From: Branchiostoma floridae | Lineage: Eukaryota > Chordata > Leptocardii > Amphioxiformes > Branchiostomatidae | Reading direction: 5' to 3' | Assembly: GCF_000003815.2 (NCBI RefSeq) | Contig: NC_049984.1 | Location: forward strand, 15,646,765-15,710,764 | Length of the DNA stretch: 64,000 bases | Shown: positions 11,701 through 21,774 of the stretch, in pieces | Position numbering within the stretch: position 1 is the stretch's first letter | Layout: each line of letters opens with the position of its first letter | Translations under genes and position numbers: made by a program | The notes under the pieces: generated by a model | The model's input: only the letters and a program-made list of their open reading frames with translations | Database searches by the model: none | Told to the model about the DNA's origin: nothing

Positions 11701-13697
11701 TTTTTGTATCATTGTAAAGGGCAATAGATCAGTTTTCAATTTATACAGAACAATGGATGAATTAACAATGGAGATGTGATTGTGTTTTTATGCTTAGTGC
11801 ATTTCGACTTTGAATAGAAATATTGATATTGATAGATGATGAATAGATGTGGAATTCATGATCAATCTAAAAGAAATGAGATGCATCTCTTTGAATACAT
11901 CTCTGATTTTAATAGTGACTCCATGTAAGATTTAAAGTTGAATGGTTATTTCACATCGGGCTGGTGCAATGACCGAGTGGTTAGAGTGTTCGCCATGCAT
12001 TCGGTAGGTCGTGAGTTCGGTCCCTGGTCGAGTGATACAAAAGACTTTAAAAATGGTACTTGCTGCTTTCTCTGCTTAGCACTCAGCATTCGGGAAGGAG
12101 CATGAAAGTTGAACACACACCACAACCAGTAGACTAGCCCCCTGTTGTAGTGAGTGATTGCACAAAGTTGTGTGGCCAAGGGCTACTGAAACTGAGATGG
12201 GCGACGCCCTATGCGCCATCAGGCGTGGGAAGGAACTTTGACTTGACTTGGTTATTTCACACACAACTGCCTTACCGATAAGAGTGTCCCAGCCTGCTCT
12301 GTCACGGCTGTATACCGCCACGTAGTCAAAGTTACATTCACCCAAGATGTTGGTCCTTTCTAATTCGAAGGCATGGAAAGTCAGCCGTATGGTTTTTGAA
12401 ATGCTTGCCTCTATCAGCCAACGGATGCTTAAACCGTCTGCAGATGAAAAAGCATGTATAAGTTTCATCGGGTTGGCAAGTTTACGTAATAAACCGCATC
12501 TGCAAGCAGCGACACCTATAGCTGCAGTGCAATGTGAACCAGGCAGGATTGCCCTTACGAAGGTGTCAGACCAAACGTCGGTTGAATAGAAGACTTTTGT
12601 TCTGTACGAAGAATTCTGATAAAAATAACAGATAAAGCGGCAACAACATTATTGTTACAACAATCTCTTTCAAGGCTCATAAACTACGAAAGTCTGTCAC
12701 ATCTCTAAAGTATCCCCTTGATCAATGTAGTACCTCACCAGCTTCGTCTCTTGGATGTTGCCAAAATACACGCAGATGGATATCAACAATTATGATCATA
12801 TCAAGGAAATGAACATTGAGTGAATGAACTTTTACAGTACAATTATTGTATAGGGTATGTACTATGTTGCCTCGATTCGTGTTGCAACTTTTCTACTTGT
12901 TTAGGCTTTTTCACAAAGTTCAATACGCATGTGCGGGAGTCAGGAATTCTGGGTAACATGTCAAAGGTGAAGGCCCCATGAATGCAAAAATCCCTCCATT
13001 TTGCAGGTACCATTACGTTCCGGACATTGTAATGCAAATGTAACATCGGTCGAGACGAGACCGTTTACTTATGACGTGCCTTCACCTTTGTCACTGTTGT
13101 TGTTGTTATTGTAGATATCCTTGCTTTACGTCAGATTTTTCTCCGCTAGACATATGGACCCTTGGTACTTCTCACAGCATTGTCATATTACACAGACTAC
13201 TTCGACATATTATCCAGGATTCCTGTCGCTTGCACATGCGTAGCGAACTCTGTGAAAGGGCGTATTTCCAAACATTGGGAAACTCGCCCTTTGTGGAGTC
13301 TGCGGAGGATGTCATTCCTAAAATCTACTTATTAGAATAGTTTTAGAATCTATTTTTTAGTTTAGTCTTAGAAACCATGTTTACTGCATTACTACCCTTT
13401 GTATCTATATGCCTGTACTTAGCCCGATAGGGCATGAATGTGCAATAAAGGCTATTACTTATTGTGGCCTAATTCAATGAAAGCCGATACAGAACCTAGA
13501 TTGTGCCTACCTGGATAGTTTTGAGGAAATTCCGGGCTGTTGAAGGTTCCATTAATAGTGCCGGCTTGCAGAGTGATCTCGGTCTGTACGCTTGTCGGCC
13601 ATTGTGGTTGTGCCTCCGATCCGGATGGCGGGAACTGACCGCACGCAAATGCAAAGAGGACGACAAGAGTGCCGATGACGAGATGTGGTTGTCCCAT
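14..13697 (-). CDS. Gene A: chimeric CUB-FZ-kringle-CCP nicotinic-type Cys-loop receptor channel
   Basis: Predicted cell-surface ligand-gated ion channel subunit with a multidomain ectodomain. I see 18 coding exons (minus strand, 5' to 3'): 13697-13511, 12437-12276, 10658-10521, 10096-9861, 8614-8482, 8147-7986, 7612-7517, 7247-7062, 6454-6330, 6139-6095, 4897-4788, 4200-4094, 3402-3209, 2709-2563, 2154-2052, 1717-1638, 1223-1060, 269-14. They join in frame to about 876 codons. The start is the ATG at 13697-13695, followed by a hydrophobic signal peptide ending near FACGQ; an acceptor-like AG lies just upstream, so a 5' UTR exon is likely. Domain order: signal, CUB (about 30-160), FZ (170-285), kringle (285-371), CCP (372-433), Cys-loop ligand-binding domain (434-640), M1-M4, short extracellular tail ending NTEE. 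The boundary of exon 4 is uncertain: the chosen donor GTCGAA is weak, and it makes intron 4 phase 0 against phase 2 in B and C. Family assignment of each domain is firm; the overall architecture matches no family I know. Confidence 0.85.
4250..4411. mobile_element. MULE-like MITE with 9-10 bp target duplication
   Basis: Inverted ends begin AGCCTGGGTACC and finish GGTACCTAGGCT, with a second matching block AGTTCGCTCC / GGAGCGAACT. The flanks repeat ATTGAAAGTT on both sides, a 9-10 bp target site duplication that points to a Mutator-like element. It lies in gene A intron 11. A longer relative is at 43120-43513. Confidence 0.65.
5033..5938. repeat. Composite inverted repeat with GGTAACGTTTGTTACA motifs
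   Basis: The 16-mer GGTAACGTTTGTTACA occurs at about 5213-5228, 5373 and 5542. Its reverse complement abuts the first copy, making a perfect 32-bp palindrome at about 5197-5228. The outer sequence near 5033-5060 recurs in reverse complement at about 5910-5938 (TTTCGACATTTAAATGAGAA side), so the whole looks like a fold-back element in gene A intron 10. A 141-codon open frame (5346-4921, minus) overlaps it and has no recognisable domain. Confidence 0.45.
6590..6835. repeat. Diverged tandem duplication in gene A intron 8
   Basis: Two diverged copies of a roughly 90-bp unit (about 6590-6675 and 6735-6825) share blocks such as TTTGTAGGTG, AGCGGTTGTGAAA and GGAAGGTCAAG. Part of the spacer (GGTACTGCAGCGGA) recurs at about 49703, so this belongs to a dispersed repeat family. 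No gene is seen. Confidence 0.4.
7062..7247 (-). other. Gene A exon 8: CCP/sushi domain
   Basis: A single exon of 186 bp encodes one CCP module: GCGVPP, FHRPGEKVYINCNAGY, MSITCTENGTWSK and a final Cys. The four cysteines and the conserved Trp before the last one are present. It is phase 1 at both ends, as expected for a shuffled extracellular module. Confidence 0.88.
7517..8147 (-). other. Gene A exons 6-7: kringle domain
   Basis: Exon 6 (8147-7986) encodes DCYYGKGQNYRGMSTL, VCLNW and ENFCRNLG. Exon 7 (7612-7517) encodes EPSCLV, EPCGL and KPCG. The six cysteines follow the kringle order, with the diagnostic NYRG and CLNW motifs. FZ followed directly by kringle is otherwise typical of ROR receptor tyrosine kinases and some MuSK proteins. 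Confidence 0.82.
8859..9058 (-). other. Candidate orphan exon in gene A intron 4
   Basis: A 200-bp open stretch has a good acceptor (CTTGCAG before ATACG) and donor (ACATAG/GTGAGC) on the minus strand. It would encode a four-cysteine segment (KCQEVYNAHRLCLVMTG, GCHEMASF, EHCTMITA). Its phases are 2 in and 1 out. That does not rejoin exon 5 in frame, so it is not part of the main gene A model. It could be a poison or alternative exon, an exon from another transcript, or chance. Nothing similar is evident in B or C. Confidence 0.3.
9254..9454. mobile_element. Fold-back MITE-like hairpin in gene A intron 4
   Basis: The left end CATAATTCCACCAGGTTCC and the right end are reverse complements over about 30 bp with few mismatches. 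The complementarity continues inwards (TATAGAGGTCTTCCCAAGA against TATAGAGGCCTTCTCAAGA) almost to the centre near 9355, so the entire 201 bp can fold on itself. Confidence 0.6.
11207..11568. mobile_element. Tandem dimer of a 182-bp MITE (TACAGTCAAACCTGT ends)
   Basis: Two near-identical 182-bp units (11207-11388 and 11387-11568) have TIRs TACAGTCAAACCTGT and ACAGGTTTGACTGTA and share the middle TA. Internal sub-repeats (GTGGCCACTAT, AGAGGTGGC) are also palindromic. The TA at each end suggests a Tc1/mariner-type target. A third copy is at 13880-14061. Located in gene A intron 2. Confidence 0.75.
11957..12246 (+). mobile_element. tRNA-derived SINE
   Basis: The head has a polymerase III A box (TGACCGAGTGGTTAGAGTG) and B box (GAGTTCGGTCCCTGG) at tRNA-like spacing. 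It is followed by about 220 bp of non-tRNA body ending GGGAAGGAACTTTGACTTG. There is no complete cloverleaf, so it is a SINE rather than a tRNA gene. It sits just downstream of exon 2 in gene A intron 2, antisense to the gene. Confidence 0.55.
12925..13090 (+). repeat. Intron 1 shared block, copy in gene A
   Basis: The block begins near ACGCATGTGCGGG and contains GGGTAACATGTCAAAGGTGA, GACATTGTAATGCAAATG and GTCGAGACGAG. It recurs in intron 1 of gene B (about 21010-21150) and gene C (about 56463-56605). Here it lies on the plus strand, antisense to gene A, but it is sense in B and C. Its ends (GTCAAAGGTGAAGGC / GCCTTCACCTTTGTC) are inverted repeats, so an old MITE is likely. Confidence 0.5.
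13511..13697 (-). other. Gene A exon 1: signal peptide and CUB start
   Basis: The exon encodes a cleavable-looking signal peptide (LVVLFAFACGQ), a short Pro/Ser-rich linker, and the first CUB strands ending in SPEFPQNYP, the typical SPxFPxxYP motif. The donor GTAGGC follows NYP in phase 1. The length, 187 bp, is identical to exon 1 of gene B. Confidence 0.85.
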
Positions 13698-13879
13698 GCT
13701 GATTTGTTCTCTGTTGGACAGATAGTGGACGTTAATTAGTATTTTTGCGCTCATTTATGCAAAGTTAACTACGTAATAAAGACATATTTGTGAACTGCCT
13801 CCGAATACTTCGTCCTTATAGTTCCACGAAGTATAGCGGAGTAATTCAAGCTACATAGGTCGCAGTCAATGTACCTGTA

Positions 13880-14061
13880 TACAGTCAAACCTGTCTATAG
13901 CGGCCACTCAAGGGACCGGACAAATTTGGCCACTATAGACAGGTGGCCTCTGTATAGAGGTGGCAACTTGTAGATAAAATACCCAAGGGACCGACAAAAA
14001 GTGGCCACTATGGACAGGTGGCCCCTCTGTAGAGGTGGCCCCTAATACAGGTTTGACTGTA
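13880..14061. mobile_element. 182-bp MITE, third copy
   Basis: Same family as 11207-11568: ends TACAGTCAAACCTGT and ACAGGTTTGACTGTA, same length, almost identical interior. It lies about 180 bp upstream of the gene A start codon and may therefore overlap its promoter or 5' UTR. A one-ended relative (ACAGTCAAACCTGCACAAGA) begins at 35880. Confidence 0.75.
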
Positions 14062-17000
14062 TTTGTAACAAATATAAAGACATTTTTCATTTTAAAAAGT
14101 ATGAAAGACACCTAGATAAGACACAAGTCTAAACAGGACACCTTGGTACATCCCATGCTTGATCACAGATCTCGATAAACACAGCTAACAGATGTGTCTA
14201 ACAAATAGACACGAGGATTGTTTGGTGCCTATTCAAGAAAGACTATTGAAGTAAATAATAAGTCCCGCGAGTTTTGAAAAGAACCATCTGTCGGTAACAG
14301 ACAACAGGAAATGTAATTAAAGACCGGTCCGCTTTAATTAGTACCCAGACACACAGTGAAGATTGACAGTGTACCGATTAAATGACTCATATTGCAGGTG
14401 TGAGAAATGCGAAAAGACCCAGGTGTAGTTCTTAGAAGGCACGGCCAGGGAGATGAAAATAAGGCCATATTTAACAAGACGGTGACCACGCTGCGACCTC
14501 TATGTATCCTAAATCGGATTTGTGTAAGCCTCCATTTCGTATTTGGAAATATCAAGCCAAATGTAAAAGTAAGACTTAAAAGACAGCAACACCCGCGATA
14601 AAAGCCTAAAAAGTTCATTCGAAAGTTCATTCTAAAAAGTTCATCTATGAAGGCGCGTAGATCGGAAAAATTTAGATGGAAACTAAGAGTGTAACATGGC
14701 AGTCACATGGCAAAGTCTGGTGTTTGCAAGCACGAATCAAGAAAAGGGCTCGGTCGACGTGAGCTTAAAATGGGCATTTTCAGCCAGAGTACGGCCGAAT
14801 ACCTGGCTAGAGCTTCGGGCAATTTAGCAGCTCGTTCGTTGGGATTAAAACCTTCTTGTGGACCAAAAAAAACACACCGAGCCCAGTTCCAATTTGTGAC
14901 GGGGAAGATTTTCAGCGAAAAGTACGGTCGACGCTCGGGCGATTTTGAAATTCGACGAGATCCAGCCGATCTAAAAATTTGGCTGGCGTGCGCTTGAATT
15001 GTGGCGACCGTTGAGCAAACAACATCGGTTTTGTGTGATCATTTTCATTTTATAATAGATTTATGATGTGCAATCAACGAGACAAAAAAAAAGGCAAATC
15101 ACATGAAAATTTGTTTTAGTTAGAATTAAAATTTTTGAACGCTCAGCAATTGTAACCTCTAGTGGAAAACTACAAAACACTAGGCAAAACTAAAAATTTT
15201 CAACTTCATCTCAGATTTCAAAGTATACAAAGATGTTGGAGCATAGATCGTAAAATAAGCACGAGTAAATCCATGCACAAAACATTAGCAAGTTGGGATG
15301 CATGTGTCGCTTGCTTGAGGGTTTTTTGGGAAAAAAATATTGGGAAAACGCTATCCCTACCTTGCAATTAAGAATGTCAAATTGAGCTAAAATTTTCGTC
15401 GACCGAAGAAGCCTAGAACGCCGTCGGAAAATCGTTCATGATTCTGGACATTCTTTAAAGATATGTTTGCGTTCCAAATATTCGGTCTCTTTTCTGTTTC
15501 TATAGAAAGAGATCAGAATACGTCGAATGCTCATGAAATGCCATAAGAATAAACAAATGTGGTCAGAGTAATGTTATAATAAGCTTCGAATCAATTACAC
15601 AACGATTTTTTGAACATTGAGTAAGGCCCCTTCACACTAGAAGCGGAATCGGCCGACATGCCGTAAGAATGACTATTCTTTGTATATTTCTGGGTATTTG
15701 CAGTGCATTCTAGAAATTCTCACTGGGTGCCAGATATTTGTGCCCATTCTTGGGGCCGTCACGAAAGTTTTTGTCATGCTTATAACTGTCGGGGTGCATT
15801 TGAAATAGAAATATCGAAGGCGTTAACGGCATTCAAATAAGTGTAGTCTAAATGCAATATGACCGCATTCTACGGCATTCCAACACTATTCGAAACATTC
15901 TAATGCACCGAAATGGCAAGCCACTTCAAATCCTGCCAGAATGTGGCCAAAAGAATATCTGGAATGCACTTTCAATATTCAGAAATAGACAAAGAATAGA
16001 AATTCTGACGATATTTCGGCTCATTCCTTCTCTTGTGAAGGCGATACAAAGACCATTTGGAATTCCCACCCGAATGTGGCACGAATTTTACAATTTCTTC
16101 ATTCCGGTTGGTCCTGTTTGATTCCTGCTGATTCGGTTTCCGTGTGTAGGTCGTATAAAATGTAATGGTCAGCCACAAGAATGGGCCCGAGCATTTTGGT
16201 GTGTACAATCATAAAGTAGTTAGAATGCTCAGAACACACTTCGAATGTCTGGGAATAGTCCAGAGCCCGGATTTTCATTTAGACGACATTTCGTCTCAAT
16301 CTACCTTAATGGGACAACGGTGTAAGAACGATTCAGCTAACCTTGAACTTGGTTACTGTCAAAACTGCGTTTTTTGCTGTCCATAATGTCATTTCCATTG
16401 TAGATGATAAAATAACGGGATAATGTGCGACTCTGACGTAAGTGGACCTCAATTCGTTATCGTTTGTGGTCTATTCAATGTGTTCGTCAGAGTCCCACAC
16501 TAATTTTGACTAATTTTTGCTTCCGTGCGTTATGGAGTTTCTTGGTTATCCAAAGAAGGGTTAGATATGGCGAAACCCCGTATTAGTATACGTAACAACA
16601 ACAACATGGAAACAACACTTCAAACATCCGTACAATCGTACTTTTAACGTATGGAAGCAAAAATTAGTCAGGCACAAAACGTGTTGGCATAGTTTCGTTA
16701 AAAAGACTCAAGCAGCCACAAATGGCAATCTAAACGGCTGTTTAGATTTTTCAAACCCAGACAATGTTGAAAAAACGGGGCATAAAGGATCTTGTAAATG
16801 CATCGACATTTTTTCTAAATAGCTATATCGTTTAGCATTTTTTATTTCAGAAATAGCTTATATCAGGAGGTTACATTAAAAAAATGTGTGGTGATATTAA
16901 TATAACCATTCAGAAAATGGCTATTAAGATAAGATGAAATAAAAATGCTTGACAATTGAAACAGAATTCCTTCGGTTTGCAATCGTCAGCGCGCCTAAGC

Positions 17001-18004
17001 TAAAAAAATGAAATGTTGCAAGAAAAAGAACGAACAAGTATTTCTTCTAAAATGTAAAAAATGTACCTACCTACTTGAAGTAACTTGAAATGATTCTGAA
17101 ATAGCTCCAAAGACATTTATTCGTCAGTTTACCATTAGACGTTAAAGATTTTCTTCAAAAGTTCACCGGTGCGCGTTGGGTTTACAAGTCCTTTCTGGTC
17201 AACAATTTCCATGCCATGTGCGGTCTAAACAACGGCCTTGTTACATAAAGGTTACGGTCCTTCGGGATTGACGTTTAAAACGTTCGGCCCTGTGTTTGAG
17301 GAAAACCACGCACGCGTCTGGCAAGATAAACAGCCGACTATAATTACCGATCACAGTAGGGTGACACCCAGGTGTAAGATGACTCAAACGTACAATCTTT
17401 ACGTAGCTTGTTTAGTCCTTTACGTAACTTTAAACAATTCTTTACCTACCTTTACATATGGATTTCATATCTTATAGGCTATGGGATAGTTTCTCGGTTA
17501 TTTGATACTGATACAAACTTGTACACGAGGGTTTAGGAATTATCTTTTGATGTGCAGTCTTTTAGAAAAACTCGTGCATAAGGCTGGCTGTCTAAACCAG
17601 CAATTTCGGCCACATGCACAGGGTATCATCATCATTATCATTAGCGATAATTAGTCTAGCAGAAGAATGATCTTATCTCACACAGCTGGCAAGTCTCAAA
17701 CATCAACAATTTCAAGACTTCAAATGTTTTGCGATCGAGGTTGTCATGGCGTTCTTCAAATTAGGTCCCACACACGAGACAGACGCCGTTATTACTGTTG
17801 TAATATGTGTTTTTCGAAAATACCGTCGGAAGACTAGAGAAGGATTAATTCAGTTAATTACTGATGATGAGGCGTGTATACGCACGTACATGTACTTACT
17901 GAATAGTATGACGCCACGCGCAAAAATGGCTAAACAAATAACATATTTATTTCAGCTATTCGAGCAGAAGGCTTTAGGACATGAAAGTTCACCTCTGTTG
18001 GTAA
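14062..18004. other. Intergenic, no gene recognised
   Basis: This stretch lies between the divergent A and B genes. Short open frames (for example 14707-14997 plus) lack recognisable domains and splice context. There is a fold-back at 16507-16670, where TGACTAATTTTTGCTTCCGT pairs with GGAAGCAAAAATTAGTCA. The region 15620-16260 is rich in GAATGC/ATTC words and looks repeat-derived, but I could not find its ends. Confidence 0.5.
16507..16670. mobile_element. Fold-back MITE-like hairpin
   Basis: Inverted ends TGACTAATTTTTGCTTCCGT and its near reverse complement enclose about 115 bp. Just upstream a second inverted pair (GACTCTGACG / CGTCAGAGTC, about 16428-16493) forms another stem, so two nested or adjacent hairpins are present. 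Confidence 0.5.
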
Positions 18005-18250
18005 AGGTGCATTCTCACTGCACTTGCGTCAAGTTGGCGTCACTGCGGGGTTCACTCACTGCGTCACTTTTTTGTTATTTTCTCCTTTTTTTATAATTCA
18101 GATATTGTGTAATACGTAAACGTATCACTTAGAAGACGACAAAATACGCAAAAAAGAAAGAAATTTCGTTCTTTGTCTCTGAAATTCGTTGAGTATCTTT
18201 CAAACCCCGCAGTGACGCAAGTGTGACGCAAGTGCAGTAAGAGTGCACCT
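18005..18250. mobile_element. Harbinger-like MITE with TAA target duplication
   Basis: Inverted ends AGGTGCATTCTCACTGCACT and its reverse complement (ending GTGCACCT) are flanked on both sides by TAA (18002-18004, 18251-18253), the PIF/Harbinger-type 3-bp duplication. A second copy of the family is at 33805-34050. The interior shares CACTGCGGGGTTC and TAATACGTAAACGTAT. Confidence 0.65.
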
Positions 18251-18253
18251 TAA

Positions 18254-20110
18254 GACAAGTATCTCACTGAAGTTGGCGACCTCGCTTGACAAAGCACTCA
18301 GCGAATTTCGTCGATAAAAACAAATCTTTTACGCTTTGTGTGTTTTTTTAAACCTTTTTTGTGATACCTGCACTTGTACATGATATTGATATTATGAAGT
18401 CAAGGTTATCGCAAATCCGATTTAGGTCGTAGCGATCGCAAACGTACCGCAGTCTAGTGTCAAATCACGAAGACTAAATCTCAGCATTTAAAAGAATATC
18501 GACTTATCATTTGGACGGATTTCTTTGACAGACATTGTGAGACGTGTTTTTTTCGATCGCTTCTTATATAGACACGTTTCTCTGATGCAGATAGTCTATC
18601 ATGATGACGTCAACGAAAACTTGAAGATGATAGCCTTCGAATCGCTGTGACGTACATTTGTAAATGTCAACCCCGATGGTAACACAACGGTCACATTTAG
18701 GTTTGACCGCGTTTTTTGTGCGAGCAAAAAATAAAAGTGTAAGTCCTAGCGAGAAATTCTGCATTTTCAGATAAAAAAATTCCATTTCTTATCAGTGGAC
18801 AATCCGTGGTAAGTGCCGTCAGCCACATGTCGACTGCAGTGTAGAAGTTAATCGCCAGGAGGCATCAGTAAAACACGTCAAACCACTTCATTCATTATCT
18901 TTGCTCGTTTAACTGGATAGAACTAGTTATTCAACTGTAATGCAAATCAAGTAGACAGATATGTTAGCGTTTAACTTTTCAGGTATGTGAATGAAGTTAG
19001 TAATACTGTTTTGAAGTCGTAATGAACACAAAGCAATGTTGTTTGATTGTAATTCAAGTTTCAGAGATCACAATACATGTAACGTTACATCAAGGTGAAC
19101 TATTGCCCCTCCCCATTTTAACACCATGACACCCACGTTTGAGCAATGTGTGTATAGGAATCACCCCTCCCATAGAATGCCGTTATAGAAAAACAACAAG
19201 CATTTTGTATGTACGGATCGTGTAGCTATGCTCCAGTACATTTTATCTCTTAAAATGAGTAAACTTTCAACTTGGGCGTGACAGGAGTAAACATCATGAA
19301 GTTGAGATCTATGCACGATTGTCTTCCAGTCACTCTCCATGTAAACAATAGCCAGTGTTGTCTGTGTGCCTGAGCTATTCCCAGCCGGGGACACGACCCG
19401 TGACTGCCATATGTAGTCTACAATCAGTACCTGTTGACTAAGACTACACAACTTCAACAGTCAGTGCATATTGTATCCCGTATACGTAAAACGTCGAATC
19501 AGACAGACAGTACAAGACGCCCAGTGTACTTGTGCTACCAGGTGTGGGTTTGCTGAGACGACACTGTCAACAGGGAAGCCATTACGCCAGGTAAGTTTTC
19601 AGTGGCTTGTCCGATCGTCTACTACTGGCATGCATGCGTAAATACATAGACAACAATGTCAACAAACGTATTCATCTGTTGTAACAGTACTCGTGTTTTC
19701 ATGACTGCTGAACGTAGCTTATGATTACAGTGATTTGGTGATTTTAGTCTGTTAAAGGTCAAATAGTATGGGCTTTGAGTTAGAAGAAGGTATATTCATG
19801 CATGCGTGTCATGAAATGCATGCCCTGGGGCATGCTTGATCACCCATTGTTGTTCAGAGACAGGTTCGCATGCATTGATCACACATGCATATGGAACCTT
19901 CCAATATGTTGGAAACATGGACAATATATCGTCTACATTTCTGCGCTCGGTTATTCCGCTATGAAAGGCCACAATAGTTCCGAAACACAATCCTAACCGA
20001 CATTCAAATTAACCGAGGGCAGACAACGACTTCATGTCGAGTCCTGAGGAATAGACCGACCCGTGCGCCCCCCCCCCCCCGTCCCGCCACTCCGTCAACC
20101 ATAGCAATGC
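18254..20110. other. Intergenic, upstream of gene B
   Basis: No coding region, RNA gene or clear repeat is recognised here. A C-run (about 20069-20081) lies close to the conserved block that starts at 20111. The distal promoter of gene B would fall here. Confidence 0.4.
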
Positions 20111-20210
20111 AAGATAAAGACATGGAAAATCGAAATATTTCACGGACATGCAGTCCACCTTGTGCAGACACTCTTTCATTGGTCGAACATTCAAAAGCCA
20201 TGCAGCCACT
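20111..20210 (+). promoter_or_regulatory. Conserved block upstream of gene B (putative promoter)
   Basis: This 100-bp block aligns without gaps to 54831-54930 upstream of gene C. I count 89 identities out of 100 by eye. It includes an inverted CCAAT box (CATTGGTC) and the invariant stretches CGAAATATTTCACGG and CAGTCCACCT. It is followed by the putative 5' UTR exon (TGTACAACCGGGAT at about 20230) and then by an acceptor just before the start codon. Promoter function is inference. Confidence 0.45.
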
Positions 20211-20396
20211 GATTGTACTGCAGATTGCGATGTACAACCGGGATAGGTTTACCTCGGAGGTACCGATTTTTCCTCTGGCCCATGGACTATACAGTTTATG
20301 TAGTAGTTTTGTAGAAGTCTTGCTCCACATTATTGTTTTGGGGACGTTAAATATTGTTCTCCATCATTTGGTTTTCCCTTTTACAGGTCAGAGAGG

Positions 20397-21774
20397 ATGG
20401 ATAGGCAACGTATTGAGGCGTTCTTTGTGATTCTACTACTTTTCGTTGTCTTTGCTTGCGGTCAGCGAAGTGCAAGATCGACAGGGGGCACCACTGCCCC
20501 GCCAGCCCAGTTCATTGTCCTGCAGGCCGAACGTGGCCGTGAAGGATATCTCACAAGTCCCGGGTTTCCAGAGAACTATCCAAGTAAGGGCATTTCTAAT
20601 ATGCTACCATTTTAGGAAATGCCATAAGAAGCAATTTCGTTAGCTCAGAACTTAACTTCACGCTCAGATGGAATTAGCGAAGTGATGTATGATTATAGCA
20701 ATTCTGTAATTATCCATAGCTCAGCAGATACCGAGATCGCATTAAAAGATTGTCTTTTCGAATTCATAACTTTTGTTTCGGTTGTTTGATGATATTGTAA
20801 AAACATAGAGCTTGTCAACAATCACTTAAATTATTGACGTCAGAGAACACCACCGTCGATTTATAATGTATCTTATTTTTTCCAACAATTGATCCTATTC
20901 ATGAACAACGTTGTCTGGTTGTGTGACCCATGTCACTCTGGCTCTAAATACTAACAATGCACTAAGAAGTAACATTAATCATTTATGAAAACGTTCACCG
21001 TTCCAAACACGCGCATGTGCAGTGATAGAAATTATGGGTAACATGTCAAAGGTGAATGCCCCTGAGACGTAAACAAATAATGTCTTGACATTATTATGCA
21101 AATCTAGACAATGATCGAGACGAGTATTGTTTACAAGTCAGTGGCCTTTACTTGCGGATGCGCATTCGGAACAGCGAAAACGCTCATTGATGACAATTTC
21201 CGTTACAGATAGGACGAATATAAAGTGGAGGATTGAAGCTGGTAATGGTGATGCGGTGCACTTGGCGTTCGACCATTTTGATCTGGAAAGGCGCCAGGTA
21301 CTGAAACGGAACTGTAGCTGGGACTTTGTCGCGGTGTACGACCATAACAACAATTTGAAAGGTAGGCTCTTTCAGATCACTCCACATTTACGATTCAAAG
21401 TTGATTTCATGTTTTATAAAACCCACAAACCATATAGACTTTACCTTAAACTGTGGAGTGGATCTTGATTTACTATGAAATTAGTTATCACTTGTGTTTC
21501 ATTTGATTTCACTTACTGTACCATGTATTTAAGTGTATCATAGTACTTCCGTTGATGTACTATAATTGTTTACTATCATTGCTGTTTTGAATTATCATAG
21601 AACTGCAAAATTAAATATTTTCTTTCATTTCTTCAGATAAGTTCTGTGGGAAGGTGCTACCCCCAGAGGTAGAATCCAGCTCCACCGTCTTGTCTGTAGC
21701 TTTTGTGTCAGATGCTACTGTATCAAGGTCTGGCTTCTCTGCAAGATACTGGGCTAGCGATGCACCGGCATTAG
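20397..21774 (+). other. Gene B exons 1-3: signal peptide and CUB
   Basis: The signal peptide is FFVILLLFVVFACGQ. CUB motifs are SPGFPENYP, IKWRIEAGN, FDHFDLERR, CSWDFVAVYD, KFCGK, VAFVSD and SRSGFSARY. Only the second CUB disulfide pair (CSWDF / FCG) is present. The phase 1 introns after NYP and after NLK match gene A. Confidence 0.87.

Larger units (their letters stand above)
10521..12437 (-). other. Gene A exons 2-3: rest of CUB domain
   Basis: Exon 2 (12437-12276) encodes IRWLIEASI, FHAFELE and CNFDYVAVY. Exon 3 (10658-10521) encodes KFCGQTLPS, VVFVSD and SRSGFNA. These are the core CUB strands (C..DYV.V.D, FCG, F.SD.S....GF.A). The second conserved disulfide (C of CNFDYV to FCG) is present. 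The first CUB cysteine pair is absent, because the usual C.W.I position reads IRWLI. The intron between the exons holds a tRNA-derived SINE and a tandem MITE dimer. Confidence 0.8.

Noticed and set aside
11957-12030. Possible tRNA gene
   Set aside because: A and B boxes are present but no full cloverleaf pairs, and the sequence continues into a SINE body.
14707-14997. 96-codon open frame between genes A and B
   Set aside because: No start context, domain, splice partner or conservation is visible.
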